A DNA stretch of 64,000 nt from CAWAYR01 sp050250955 (GTDB lineage: Bacteria; Acidobacteriota; Vicinamibacteria; Vicinamibacterales; UBA2999), in contig JBFWNR010000009.1 of the NCBI GenBank assembly GCA_050250955.1, positions 124,001 to 188,000 of the forward strand, read 5' to 3'. Each line of letters opens with the position of its first letter. Position 1 is the stretch's first letter. Positions 44,977-53,221 of the stretch are shown here, piece after piece. A program made the position numbers and the translations under genes. Below the pieces are notes generated by a model. The model saw only the letters and a program-made list of their open reading frames with translations, was not told the DNA's origin and ran no database searches.

Positions 44977-45758
44977 GAGGTGGTCCGCCGCACCGGCACC
45001 ACCGTGAGGTGCCCGGTGGCCTCGTGGACGTGGACGTCGGCGTCCACGCCGTAGAGGGCGCGCAGGTTGTCGCGGGTGAGCACCTCCGCGGTGGGACCGC
45101 GGGCGACGATCCGGCCGTCGCGCAGCAGGACGAGATCGCGGCAGATCCCGGCCGCCAGGTGCAGGTCGTGCGTCGAGACGACGATGGTCACACCGCGGTC
45201 CCGGTTGAGGTCGGCGAGCAGCTGGGCGATCTCGAGCTGGGCCCCGAGGTCGAGCGACGCAGTCGGCTCGTCGAGCAGCAGCACCTCGGTGGCCTGGGCC
45301 AGCGCGGCGGCGATCGCCACGCGCTGCTTCTCGCCACCGCTGAGCGTCGCGAAGTCGCGCGCCTCGAGGTGCGCGGCCCCGGTGGCGGCCAGGGCGTTGC
45401 GGGCCGCAGCCAGATCGGCGGGCCCCTCCACCTCGAACAGGCCCAGGTGTGGATGGCGGCCCATCAGGACCATCTCCATCACCGAGTAGTCGAAGGCCAC
45501 CTGGGTCTCCTGCGGCACCACGGCCAGCCGTCGCGCCAGACTCCGTCGGGTGTACGCCGACAGCGGTCGACCGTCGAACCGCACCTCGCCGCGCGACGGC
45601 CGCCGCGTACCGGCGAGCAGGCGGAGCAGCGTCGTCTTGCCCGAGCCGTTGGGGCCGAGCACGCCGACCACCGATCCGGCCGGCACCTCGAGCGCGATGC
45701 CCGAAAGGACCGGCCGGGCGGCGTCGTAGCCGAAGCCGAGCTCAGCGACGTGCAGCAA
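44973..45758 (-). CDS. btuD: Cobalamin ABC transporter ATPase
   Basis: A 261-residue ABC ATPase: Walker A GPNGSGKTT near residue 38, Q-loop VVPQETQ near 82, signature LSGGEKQRVAIA near 140, Walker B VLLLDEPTASLDLG near 160 and a switch histidine in VVSTHDLHLA near 193. The layout is that of FecE/BtuD importer ATPases. Its start lies 17 bases inside the end of the TonB receptor gene, so translation of the two is coupled. Confidence 0.92.
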   Translation of the reverse strand: MLHVAELGFGYDAARPVLSGIALEVPAGSVVGVLGPNGSGKTTLLRLLAGTRRPSRGEVRFDGRPLSAYTRRSLARRLAVVPQETQVAFDYSVMEMVLMGRHPHLGLFEVEGPADLAAARNALAATGAAHLEARDFATLSGGEKQRVAIAAALAQATEVLLLDEPTASLDLGAQLEIAQLLADLNRDRGVTIVVSTHDLHLAAGICRDLVLLRDGRIVARGPTAEVLTRDNLRALYGVDADVHVHEATGHLTVVPVRRTTS

Positions 45759-48042
45759 TCCGGAGACCCAGGTAGGCGGTGCGGCCGAGCGCCGGGTAGC
45801 CCAGCGCGTCCTCGTAGCGCGCGTCGAAGGCGTTGACCACGCGGGCGAACGCCGTCAGCTGCGGCACGATGGCCCACGATCCGCCGAGGGCGACGGCGGT
45901 GTAGCCCGCGTTCTCGAACAGGCCGCCGAAGGTGCCGAAGTTGGGCTCGACGTCGAGCGTCGCGCCGCGCACGGCCAGCGTCGCGAACGCCTGGAGCCGC
46001 GGCGTGCCCCAGACGAGATCGCCGCTGCCCTGATGCCGCGGCCGGCGGAGCAGCCGGTCGCCGACCCGGAAGGGCGGCGGCGCCTGGCCGTCGGCCCCGT
46101 CCACGGCCAGGACCTCGCTGTCGAGGAACGTGTAGGTGGCGCGCGCCGTCAGGCGTCGCGTCGGCCGCGTCGTGAGCGCCAGCTCGACGCCCCGGGCGCG
46201 GGCGTTGGCGATGTTGTCGGTGCGATAGCGGCTGGAGCCGCTGAAGCGGCCCACCGAGACGATGAGGTCGTCGTAGCGGTTGTGGAACCAGGTGCCGTCC
46301 AGGTGCACGGCGCCGTTGGCCAACGTCTGGGTGAGGCCGGCCTCGACGCTGAGGCTGCGCTCCGGCTCCAGGCCGTCGTTGTCGGTGAAGGCGATCTCGA
46401 AGGCGTCGGGCGGGCGGATGCCGGAGCCGGCGGCGGCGTGCAGACGGGTGGACGTGCCGCGACGCCCTCCCGGCGGGACGATCGTCCACGCCGCCGTCAG
46501 CCTGGGGTTGACCGCCACGGTGGTGTCGTCGGCGAACGCCGGCCGCGGCGAGAACGCCGCCGCGTCGGCGGCCAGGGCGTGGCGGGTGATCCGCGACGCG
46601 CGTGCGCCGGCGGTGACCGAGAGCGCGGCCGATGGCTGCCAGCGCGCTTCGGCGAAGCCGGCCCAGACGTCGCGCTCGACGGGAATCCCGCGGCCGCCGC
46701 CGGTGATGAACGTGCTCCGGCCGCTTTCGCCCACCCACTCGCCGCCGGCGCTCGCCGACAGCGCGGCGGTGAGGGCGGCATCCGCCTGGAGCCGCCCATG
46801 GCGCCGGGCCGTCTCGCCGCGCGACGTGGCTCCCGATCGGAACGTCAGGTCGAAGTCGGCGATGTCGGCTTCGGCGCGCAGCCGGATACGACTGGCGGCG
46901 CCGCCGAGCGGCTGCAGCAGACGTATCGCGGCCGACCGCTGCACGGTGAGGCTGCGGGCGGTGCGATCCACGCCCGCGAAGTTGCCGGCGGGGTTCGAGC
47001 CGAAGGGGCCCGGCGATCCGCGATCGCCGTCCACGTATCGGGCCGTCGCGAAGAGGTCGCTGCCCCCGTCGCCGCGCCAGCCGAGGCCGGCGGAGACGTC
47101 GGTGATGCGGCTGTCGTCGTTGGTCACCGTCGTGCCGTCGGCCGGGGCGACGCCGGTGAAGCCGTCGTCGCGCATGTGCTGTGCCGAGGTGGCCCCATAC
47201 CACCGGCCGACCGTGCCGCGCGCCGTCCCGCTGGCCCGCCGGGCGTCGCGTCCTCCAGCCTCCACCAGGGCGTCGACCACCGCCGGGCCGCCGCGCGGCG
47301 TCACCACCTGCACGACGCCGCCGATGGCGTCGGACCCGTAGAGCGCGCTCTGCGGCCCGCGGACCACCTCGATGCGTTCGGCGGCGGTCGTCGGCACCTG
47401 GGAGAGGTCGAGCCCACCGCCGAACGAATTCACCCGGACGCCGTCGACGAGCACCAGCGTGTAGTCGGACTCGCCGCCGCGTGGGAACACCGACGTCACG
47501 GTGCCGGGGCCGCCGTTGCGCGCCACGGCGAAGCCGGGCACCAGGCGCAGTGCGTCGCCCAACGTCGTGATCTGGCGTGCGTCGAGGTCGTCGCGGGTCA
47601 GCACCGTGACGCTGTCGCCGACGAGCGAAAGCGGCGTGTCGACCTGCGAGGCGGTCACGGTGAGGGCTTCGCGTACCGCGGCGACGACCAGCCGCAGTTC
47701 GACGGGCGTCGCCGACACCGTGACCCGGAGCGGCGCCGCGTGCAGGCCGTCGGTCCACGCCCGGACGTCCACCGTCACGCCGCCGGGCAGACCGTCGAGC
47801 GCGAACGTGCCGGCGGCATCGGTGACGGTGCCGAGCGGCGCCGCGCTCGCCCCCGACACGGCCACGACGGCGCCGGGCACCGGCCGTCCGTCGGGGTCGA
47901 CGACCCGGCCGCGCAGGGTGTCGCCGGTCGCCGCGGCGGCGGCCGCCACCAGCATGGCGGCGGCCAGGCCGGTCAGCCTGGCGATCGGGATCCGAAAGGA
48001 AAGGGAAGCCGTCGTATACGACGGCGCACGGCGTGCAGCCAT
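45742..48042 (-). CDS. btuB: TonB-dependent outer-membrane receptor, cobalamin (BtuB-like)
   Basis: A 766-residue outer-membrane transporter. A signal sequence (to about residue 40) is followed by a carboxypeptidase-regulatory-like beta domain (about 42-115: LRGRVVDPDGRPVPGAVVAV). Then come a TonB-box-like segment (REALTVTAS near 125), the plug (LGDALRLVPGF, PRGGESDYTLVLVDGVRVN, VVRGPQSALYGSDAIGGVV near 160-250) and a 22-strand barrel ending in LGLRIAARR. The extra N-terminal domain is not found in enterobacterial BtuB but is common in other phyla. It is the first gene after the cobalamin riboswitch, which identifies the substrate. Confidence 0.9.
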   Translation of the reverse strand: MAARRAPSYTTASLSFRIPIARLTGLAAAMLVAAAAAATGDTLRGRVVDPDGRPVPGAVVAVSGASAAPLGTVTDAAGTFALDGLPGGVTVDVRAWTDGLHAAPLRVTVSATPVELRLVVAAVREALTVTASQVDTPLSLVGDSVTVLTRDDLDARQITTLGDALRLVPGFAVARNGGPGTVTSVFPRGGESDYTLVLVDGVRVNSFGGGLDLSQVPTTAAERIEVVRGPQSALYGSDAIGGVVQVVTPRGGPAVVDALVEAGGRDARRASGTARGTVGRWYGATSAQHMRDDGFTGVAPADGTTVTNDDSRITDVSAGLGWRGDGGSDLFATARYVDGDRGSPGPFGSNPAGNFAGVDRTARSLTVQRSAAIRLLQPLGGAASRIRLRAEADIADFDLTFRSGATSRGETARRHGRLQADAALTAALSASAGGEWVGESGRSTFITGGGRGIPVERDVWAGFAEARWQPSAALSVTAGARASRITRHALAADAAAFSPRPAFADDTTVAVNPRLTAAWTIVPPGGRRGTSTRLHAAAGSGIRPPDAFEIAFTDNDGLEPERSLSVEAGLTQTLANGAVHLDGTWFHNRYDDLIVSVGRFSGSSRYRTDNIANARARGVELALTTRPTRRLTARATYTFLDSEVLAVDGADGQAPPPFRVGDRLLRRPRHQGSGDLVWGTPRLQAFATLAVRGATLDVEPNFGTFGGLFENAGYTAVALGGSWAIVPQLTAFARVVNAFDARYEDALGYPALGRTAYLGLRIAARR

Positions 48043-48104
48043 CAGGGCCCTCCTCGGCGTTCTCCGCGCCGAACCGCTCGCAGGGAGCGGGAGAAGGACG
48101 TGGG

Positions 48105-48302
48105 CCCGTGGAGGAGGTCTCCTGACTTGCGGATCGACACGCCGCGTCCGCGCCTTCCCCCCGGCGGCGCCGCGTGGCGCCGGCCGGCAGTGGCGGGCTG
48201 GATCGAGTCCAGCCGATGGACGGGCGCTCCCCGCTTACAGTGGCGGGACCGTGTGGGACTTGCACCCACTTCCCTGGCCAGCCACGGGAACGCGTCGGTT
48301 GT
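48105..48302 (-). promoter_or_regulatory. Cobalamin (adenosylcobalamin-type) riboswitch
   Basis: Read on the minus strand, the leader contains GTGGGTGCAAGTCCCAC and CCCGCCACTGTAAGCGGGG, the conserved core of B12 riboswitches, followed by the B12 box AAGTCAGGAGACC (plus strand 48116-48128). A hairpin-capable region leads to the btuB start at 48042. Ligand binding should switch off the whole uptake operon. Confidence 0.95.
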
Positions 48303-48308
48303 GTGCGC

Positions 48309-48314
48309 AGTGTA
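48309..48314 (-). promoter_or_regulatory. Extended -10 promoter of the B12 operon
   Basis: On the minus strand GGTGCTACACT gives an extended -10 (TGC-TACACT) that would start transcription near 48302, at the 5' end of the riboswitch. No good -35 box is seen. Confidence 0.45.
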
Positions 48315-48332
48315 GCACCGCCACTCCATGCG

Positions 48333-48362
48333 TTGCCGGATCTCGTGAAATTTGCGTAAAAT
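48333..48362 (+). promoter_or_regulatory. Predicted promoter of the yjbQ gene
   Basis: TTGCCG and TAAAAT lie 18 bases apart; the leader runs about 55 bases to the ATG at 48423, with GAGAGGA as ribosome-binding site. With the riboswitch on the other strand, this accounts for the 380-base gap 48043-48422. Confidence 0.55.
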
Positions 48363-48422
48363 ACGGCGTTTGTGTTTGCATGTCACCGGGCCGCGCCCCC
48401 GCCGGCCTCTTGAGAGGACCGC

Positions 48423-48926
48423 ATGAGCAAGAGTTCGACCGTGACCGTCCGGGAAACCCCCGTGGAGGCGGTGTCCCGCGCGACGGCTGGCAACCTTGTC
48501 ATCCATGGTGAGAACTTCGTCATCGACACCGACGAGCGTCTCGAGCTCGTGGATCTGACCGAACGGGTCATGGAGTACGTGCGGACCTTCAAGATCAAGG
48601 AGGGGATGATCACCCTCTGGTCCATGCACACCACCTGCGCCGTGTTCATCAACGAGTTCCAGAAGGCGCTGCTCTCCGACATCCGCCGCTTCCTCGAAGA
48701 GATGGTGGCGCGCGACAGCTACTACCAGCACAACGACCCGGATCACTCCGACTGCGATCGAATGAACGCCGACTCGCACCTGCGCGCCATGCTGCTCGGT
48801 CACTCGCTGACGCTGCAGATCAGCGGCGGGGAGGTGGTCCTGGGCCAGTGGCAGCGGATCCTGATGGCGGAGCTGGACGGCCCGCGGTCGCGGACGCTGC
48901 GCGCCCAGGTCTGGGGCGTGTCCTAG
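48423..48926 (+). CDS. YjbQ/UPF0047 family protein
   Basis: A 167-residue protein of the YjbQ family, which folds like a single barrel and has reported weak thiamine-phosphate-synthase activity. ITLWSMHTTCAVFINEFQKALLSDI near residue 65, YYQHNDPDHSDCDRMNADSHLRAMLLG near 100 and VVLGQWQRILMAELDGPRSR near 140 are the conserved blocks, including the histidines of the presumed active site. The residues ahead of the usual start (about 1-25) are an extra segment. The biological role is uncertain. mqnE follows 62 bases downstream. Confidence 0.85.
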   Translation: MSKSSTVTVRETPVEAVSRATAGNLVIHGENFVIDTDERLELVDLTERVMEYVRTFKIKEGMITLWSMHTTCAVFINEFQKALLSDIRRFLEEMVARDSYYQHNDPDHSDCDRMNADSHLRAMLLGHSLTLQISGGEVVLGQWQRILMAELDGPRSRTLRAQVWGVS

Positions 48927-48988
48927 GTCCGGACTCCGGACTCAGGGCTCGGGTCGCGGGGCTCGGGGCCGCCGGAGGCCGTCACAGC

Positions 48989-50095
48989 ATGCGTGAACGG
49001 ATTCGCGCCGCCGGACTCGACGAGATCGCCGACAAGGCCGCCGCCGGCGAGCGTCTGAGTTTCGCCGACGGCGAACGCCTGTTCGCCGCCCCCGATCTGC
49101 TCGCCGTGGGCTGGCTCGCCAATCGCGAGCGCGAGCGCCGGCACGGCGCCCGCACCTACTTCAACCACAACCTGCGGCTCGAGGCCACCAACGTCTGCGA
49201 AGCGTCGTGCCTCTTCTGCTCGTTCGCGCGCCTGACGCCCGACAAGCCCGGGGCCCACACCGCGTCGGTGGAACAGGTCCTCGACCGGCTGCGGGCCCGC
49301 GACGGCGAGGCCCTCACCGAGGTGCACATGGTGAACGGGCTGCACCCCGGGCTGCCGTTCAGCTACTACACCGAGCTGCTGAGCGGAATGAAGCGGGTCC
49401 GTCCCGGCATCCACCTGAAGTGCTTCACCGCGGTGGAGATCGCCTTCTTCGCCGACCACTACGGCAAGACCGACGAGCAGGTGCTGGTCGAGCTGCGGGC
49501 GGCCGGCCTCGATTCGCTGCCCGGCGGCGGCGCCGAGATCTTCGCGCCGCGGGTGCGCCGCAAGATCTCCTACGACAAGTGCGACGGCGACCGCTACCTG
49601 GCCGTGCACCGCACCGCGCACCGGCTCGGCATGCGCACCAACATGACGATGCTCTACGGCCACATCGAGACGCCGGCCGAGCGCGTCGATCACCTGCTGC
49701 AGATCCGCGCGCTGCAGGACGAGACCGGCGGCCTGCAGGCGTTCATCCCGCTGGCCTTCCACCCCGACAACAACCAGATGCGCAAACTGCCGGCGCCGAC
49801 CGGCGTCGACACGCTGCGCACGCACGCCGTGGCCCGGCTGCTGCTCGACAACGTCGATCACATCAAGGCCTACTGGATTTCGTCGGGTGTCGAGCTGGCG
49901 CAGACGGCGCTGTGGTTCGGCGCCGACGACCTCGACGGCACCGTCCAGGAAGAGACCATCTACCACATGGCCGGATCGACGACGCCGACCGCGCTCAGCA
50001 CCGATCAGATCGAGCGGCTGATCCGCGCCGCCGGCCGCGAGCCGATCGAGCGCGACACCCTCTACAACGTGGTGCGCGTCCCGGCCGTGGCCTGA
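48989..50095 (+). CDS. mqnE: Aminofutalosine synthase, radical SAM
   Basis: Second step of the futalosine route to menaquinone: joins 3-[(1-carboxyvinyl)oxy]benzoate to a SAM-derived adenosine. The 368-residue protein has the radical SAM cluster motif CEASCLFC near residue 70. Flanking family blocks are NHNLRLEATNVCEASC, MVNGLHPGLPFSYYTELL near 115, GLDSLPGGGAEIF near 170 and AFIPLAFHPDNN near 250. It fits the menG homologue at 15741; other mqn genes are outside the window. The start is set by the ATG at 48989. A GGACTC/GGGCTCGG-type repetitive spacer precedes it. Confidence 0.93.
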   Translation: MRERIRAAGLDEIADKAAAGERLSFADGERLFAAPDLLAVGWLANRERERRHGARTYFNHNLRLEATNVCEASCLFCSFARLTPDKPGAHTASVEQVLDRLRARDGEALTEVHMVNGLHPGLPFSYYTELLSGMKRVRPGIHLKCFTAVEIAFFADHYGKTDEQVLVELRAAGLDSLPGGGAEIFAPRVRRKISYDKCDGDRYLAVHRTAHRLGMRTNMTMLYGHIETPAERVDHLLQIRALQDETGGLQAFIPLAFHPDNNQMRKLPAPTGVDTLRTHAVARLLLDNVDHIKAYWISSGVELAQTALWFGADDLDGTVQEETIYHMAGSTTPTALSTDQIERLIRAAGREPIERDTLYNVVRVPAVA

Positions 50096-50124
50096 CGGGC
50101 CCGCGCCGGGCCGCGGGTCAGAGC

Positions 50125-50222
50125 GCCTGCAGGGCAACGCCTGCAGGGCAACGCCTGCAGGGCAACGCCTGTAGGGCAGCGCCTGCAGGGCAGCGCCTGT
50201 AGGGCAGCGCCTGTAGGGCAGC
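50125..50222. repeat. Seven-copy 14-base tandem repeat
   Basis: Seven units of GCCTGCAGGGCAAC, drifting to GCCTGTAGGGCAGC, fill the gap after mqnE. The last units run into a copy of the hairpin repeat. The unit resembles that element's GTAGGGCAG arm, so the array looks like a local expansion of it. Confidence 0.9.
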
Positions 50223-50236
50223 TCTTCAGAGCTGCC
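50217..50236. terminator. Hairpin GGCAGCTC-TTCA-GAGCTGCC between convergent genes
   Basis: A perfect 8-bp stem with a TTCA loop between mqnE and the convergent mutM. Same core as at 10106, 54763. There is no U-tract, so terminator function is inferred from position. Confidence 0.5.
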
Positions 50237-50245
50237 TCCAAGTGC

Positions 50246-51043
50246 TCAACGCTGGCAGCGCGGGCAGTAGAACGTCGATCGCCCGGCCAGGACCCGGCGC
50301 GTGATGACCCCGTCGCAGCCGCGGCGTGGGCACGGCTCGCCGGCCCGTTCGTAGACCTTGAAGCGCGCCGCCGGCTTGTCGATGGCCCGCGTCAACACCC
50401 GCACGATCGCCGAGGCGAGCCGGTGTGCGGCCGGTGTGGGGGCGCCGGTGCGCGTCGCCAGGATCGCGGCCCGGCGGCGCGGCGAGATGCCGGCCGCATG
50501 GAGGGCCTCGCTCGCGTAGATGTTGCCGACACCGGCCACCACGCGCTGATCGAGCAGCGCCACCTTCACCGCCACGCGCTTGCCGCGGCACGCCCGGGCC
50601 AGCGCCGCGGCGTCGAAGGCCGGTGACAGCGGCTCGGGCCCGAGCCCGGCCAGGGCCGGGTAGGTGTCGAGCCCGTGGCCGGCCACCAGGTCCATCAGGC
50701 CGAACCGCCGCGGGTCGTTGAAGGTCACCGTCCGACCCGACGACAGCGTGAACACCACGTGGTCGTGCCGGCCCTGGTCGGACGGCGGCCCGGCTTCGAC
50801 GCGGAAGTCGCCCGACATGCCGAGGTGCACGAGCAGGGTCTCGCCCGACGACAGCGCCGCCAGGAGGTACTTGGCGCGCCGGGTGAGCGCGGTGACGCGC
50901 TGCCCGGTCAGCCGATCGCCGAACCCGACCGGGAAGGGGATGCGCAGATCGGCGCGGCGCACTTCCACGGCGTCGATGGTCGCGCCGGTCAGCGCCGGCT
51001 CGAGCATCCGCCGCACCAGCTCTACTTCGGGCAGTTCGGGCAC
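50246..51043 (-). CDS. mutM: Formamidopyrimidine-DNA glycosylase (Fpg/MutM)
   Basis: Removes oxidised purines such as 8-oxoguanine and cuts the abasic strand. The 265-residue protein starts MPELPEVE, so proline 2 is the catalytic nucleophile after Met removal. It has the lysine in RRAKYLL near residue 57, HLGMSG near 73, the helix-two-turn-helix VVAGVGNIYASEALHAAGI near 165, and a C-terminal zinc finger whose cysteines are in CPRRGC and CPRC. All key residues are present. It is divergent from nadA. Confidence 0.95.
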   Translation of the reverse strand: MPELPEVELVRRMLEPALTGATIDAVEVRRADLRIPFPVGFGDRLTGQRVTALTRRAKYLLAALSSGETLLVHLGMSGDFRVEAGPPSDQGRHDHVVFTLSSGRTVTFNDPRRFGLMDLVAGHGLDTYPALAGLGPEPLSPAFDAAALARACRGKRVAVKVALLDQRVVAGVGNIYASEALHAAGISPRRRAAILATRTGAPTPAAHRLASAIVRVLTRAIDKPAARFKVYERAGEPCPRRGCDGVITRRVLAGRSTFYCPRCQR

Positions 51044-51079
51044 GCCGGGATCGTAGCCCGGCAGAGGCGGCGGCCGGCC

Positions 51080-51107
51080 TTGATCTCCGCGCGTGACGTG
51101 CTAGTAT
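51080..51107 (+). promoter_or_regulatory. Predicted nadA promoter
   Basis: TTGATC (51080-51085) and TAGTAT (51102-51107) are 16 bases apart. Transcription would begin near 51114, giving a leader of about 130 bases before the nadA ATG. Confidence 0.6.
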
Positions 51108-51114
51108 CGAAGCC

Positions 51115-51203
51115 AGACCAAGGAGCGCCGAGGCAAGAGCCCGCCGGCCGACCTTGGTCTTTTCGCGTCCGGAGATTGCGAAAAGTTTCACAAACTCGCA
51201 ATC
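51115..51203 (+). promoter_or_regulatory. Structured nadA leader, candidate NAD+-sensing riboswitch
   Basis: Three perfect inverted repeats overlap: AGACCAAGG/CCTTGGTCT (51115-51123 with 51152-51160, followed by TTT), CTTTTCGC/GCGAAAAG (51159-51166 with 51178-51185), and GATTGCGA/TCGCAATC (51174-51181 with 51196-51203). Neighbouring stems share bases, so they cannot all form at once, as in a switching leader. The NAD+-I riboswitch class occurs upstream of nadA in Acidobacteria, but I could not confirm its consensus here. Confidence 0.6.
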
Positions 51204-51244
51204 GGCACTACCGGGCGTGAGCGAAGGGCGAGGGCACAGCGACG

Positions 51245-52396
51245 ATGAGCACGGGCACCTTCCTGCCGGTTCTCAACGAAGTGGAGAAGGCCAGCATCGG
51301 CGAGCGGCAGCCGCTCCCGGAGCGCTACCTCGGTCTCTCCGACGACGAGATGGAGCGCCGCATCGCCGCCGCGCGGGCCGCGCTGGGCGACCGCCTCGTC
51401 ATCCTCGGCCACCACTACCAGCGCGACGAGGTGATTCGCTTCGCCGACTACACCGGCGACTCCTTCAAGCTGTCGCGCGAGGTGGCCAGGCACCCGAACG
51501 CCGAGTTCATCGTGTTCTGCGGCGTGCACTTCATGGCCGAGAGCGCCGACGTGCTGGCGCTGCCGCACCAGAAGGTGATCCTGCCGGACCTGGCGGCTGG
51601 CTGCTCGATGGCCGACATGGCGCCGGCCGACGAGCTCGAGATCTGCTGGAGCGAACTCGAGCAGCTGGGGATGGCGACCCGTACCGTGCCGGTGACGTAC
51701 ATCAACTCGGCGGCGGCGATCAAGAGCTTCGTCGGCGAACGCGGCGGCACGGTGTGCACGTCGTCGAACGCCGCGGCGGTGCTTGCCTGGGGCTGGCAGC
51801 AGAAGGAGAAGATCCTGTTCCTCCCCGATCAGCACCTGGGCCGCAACACCGCCTACTTCCGCATGGGCGTGCCGCTCGACGAGATGGTGGTCTGGGATCC
51901 CAAGCTGCCGTTCGGCGGCCTGACCCGCGAGCAGGTGGACGCGGCGCGGCTCATCCTGTGGAAGGGCCACTGCTCGGTGCACGTGCGCTTCACCGCCCGG
52001 CAGATCGCCGCGGTGCGCGCCGAGCACCCCGGCGTGCGGGTGATCGTGCACCCGGAGGTGCCGTTCGAGGTGGTGGAAGCCGCCGACGACAACGGCTCCA
52101 CCGAGTACATCCTGAAGCAGGTCCGCGACGGCGCGCCCGGCTCGGTGTGGGCCGTCGGCACCGAGGTGCACCTGGTGCACCGGCTGGCGGCCGAGATGGC
52201 GCCCAGGGGCGTCACCGTCCTGTCGCTCGACCAGATGGGCTGCCTGTGCTCGACGATGTTCCGGGTGTCGCCCAATCACCTGCTGTGGGTGCTCGAGGGG
52301 CTGGTCGAGGGCCGCGTGCACAACCAGGTCGAAGTGCCGGCGCACCAGATCCACTGGACGAAGGTGGCGCTGGATCGGATGCTGCAGATCCACTGA
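51245..52396 (+). CDS. nadA: Quinolinate synthase A
   Basis: Condenses iminoaspartate with dihydroxyacetone phosphate to quinolinate in NAD synthesis, using a [4Fe-4S] cluster. The 383-residue protein has ILGHHYQRDEVIRFADYTGDS near residue 55, the first ligand cysteine in FCGVHFMAESADVL near 95, GCSMADMAPADE near 120, the second ligand in WKGHCSVHVRF near 240, HPEVPFEVVEAAD near 268, and the third in MGCLCSTMFR near 335. Length and motifs fit the long NadA type. nadB and nadC are not in the window. The start is set by the ATG at 51245, at the end of the structured leader. Confidence 0.96.
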   Translation: MSTGTFLPVLNEVEKASIGERQPLPERYLGLSDDEMERRIAAARAALGDRLVILGHHYQRDEVIRFADYTGDSFKLSREVARHPNAEFIVFCGVHFMAESADVLALPHQKVILPDLAAGCSMADMAPADELEICWSELEQLGMATRTVPVTYINSAAAIKSFVGERGGTVCTSSNAAAVLAWGWQQKEKILFLPDQHLGRNTAYFRMGVPLDEMVVWDPKLPFGGLTREQVDAARLILWKGHCSVHVRFTARQIAAVRAEHPGVRVIVHPEVPFEVVEAADDNGSTEYILKQVRDGAPGSVWAVGTEVHLVHRLAAEMAPRGVTVLSLDQMGCLCSTMFRVSPNHLLWVLEGLVEGRVHNQVEVPAHQIHWTKVALDRMLQIH

Positions 52397-52563
52397 GCGA
52401 CACCGACGGGCGCGTCGCGCGCGTCCGCTGTCGCGTCGCCGCCCATCTCAACCGGGCGGCGCTCCACCGCCACGCCTGACCTGGACCGGGCGCCGCATCG
52501 GTTCTGCTACGATGCGGATCTCGACCCACACGACATCGGTCGCCCCCTGAGGAGGCTCGTTTC

Positions 52564-53155
<592 letters not shown>

Positions 53156-53172
<17 letters not shown>

Positions 53173-53192
53173 CGGCTGGCGGCCAGGCTGGG
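53156..53192. repeat. Heptamer repeat at the superoxide dismutase end
   Basis: Units GGCGGCCAGG, GGCTAGC, GGCTGGC overlap the final codons and stop, and fill part of the 49-base gap to the next gene. Confidence 0.7.
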
Positions 53193-53221
53193 AGCGGCCA
53201 TCCGGCCGCTCTCCCCACCTC

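Noticed and set aside
48927..48988. Possible small gene or riboswitch between yjbQ and mqnE
   Set aside because: The 62 bases are GGACTC/GGGCTCGG-type repetitive sequence without a frame, ribosome-binding site or recognisable fold.
50125..50222. CRISPR-like array
   Set aside because: Units are 14 bases with no spacers between them, so it is a plain tandem repeat; the heptamer arrays are rejected for the same reason.
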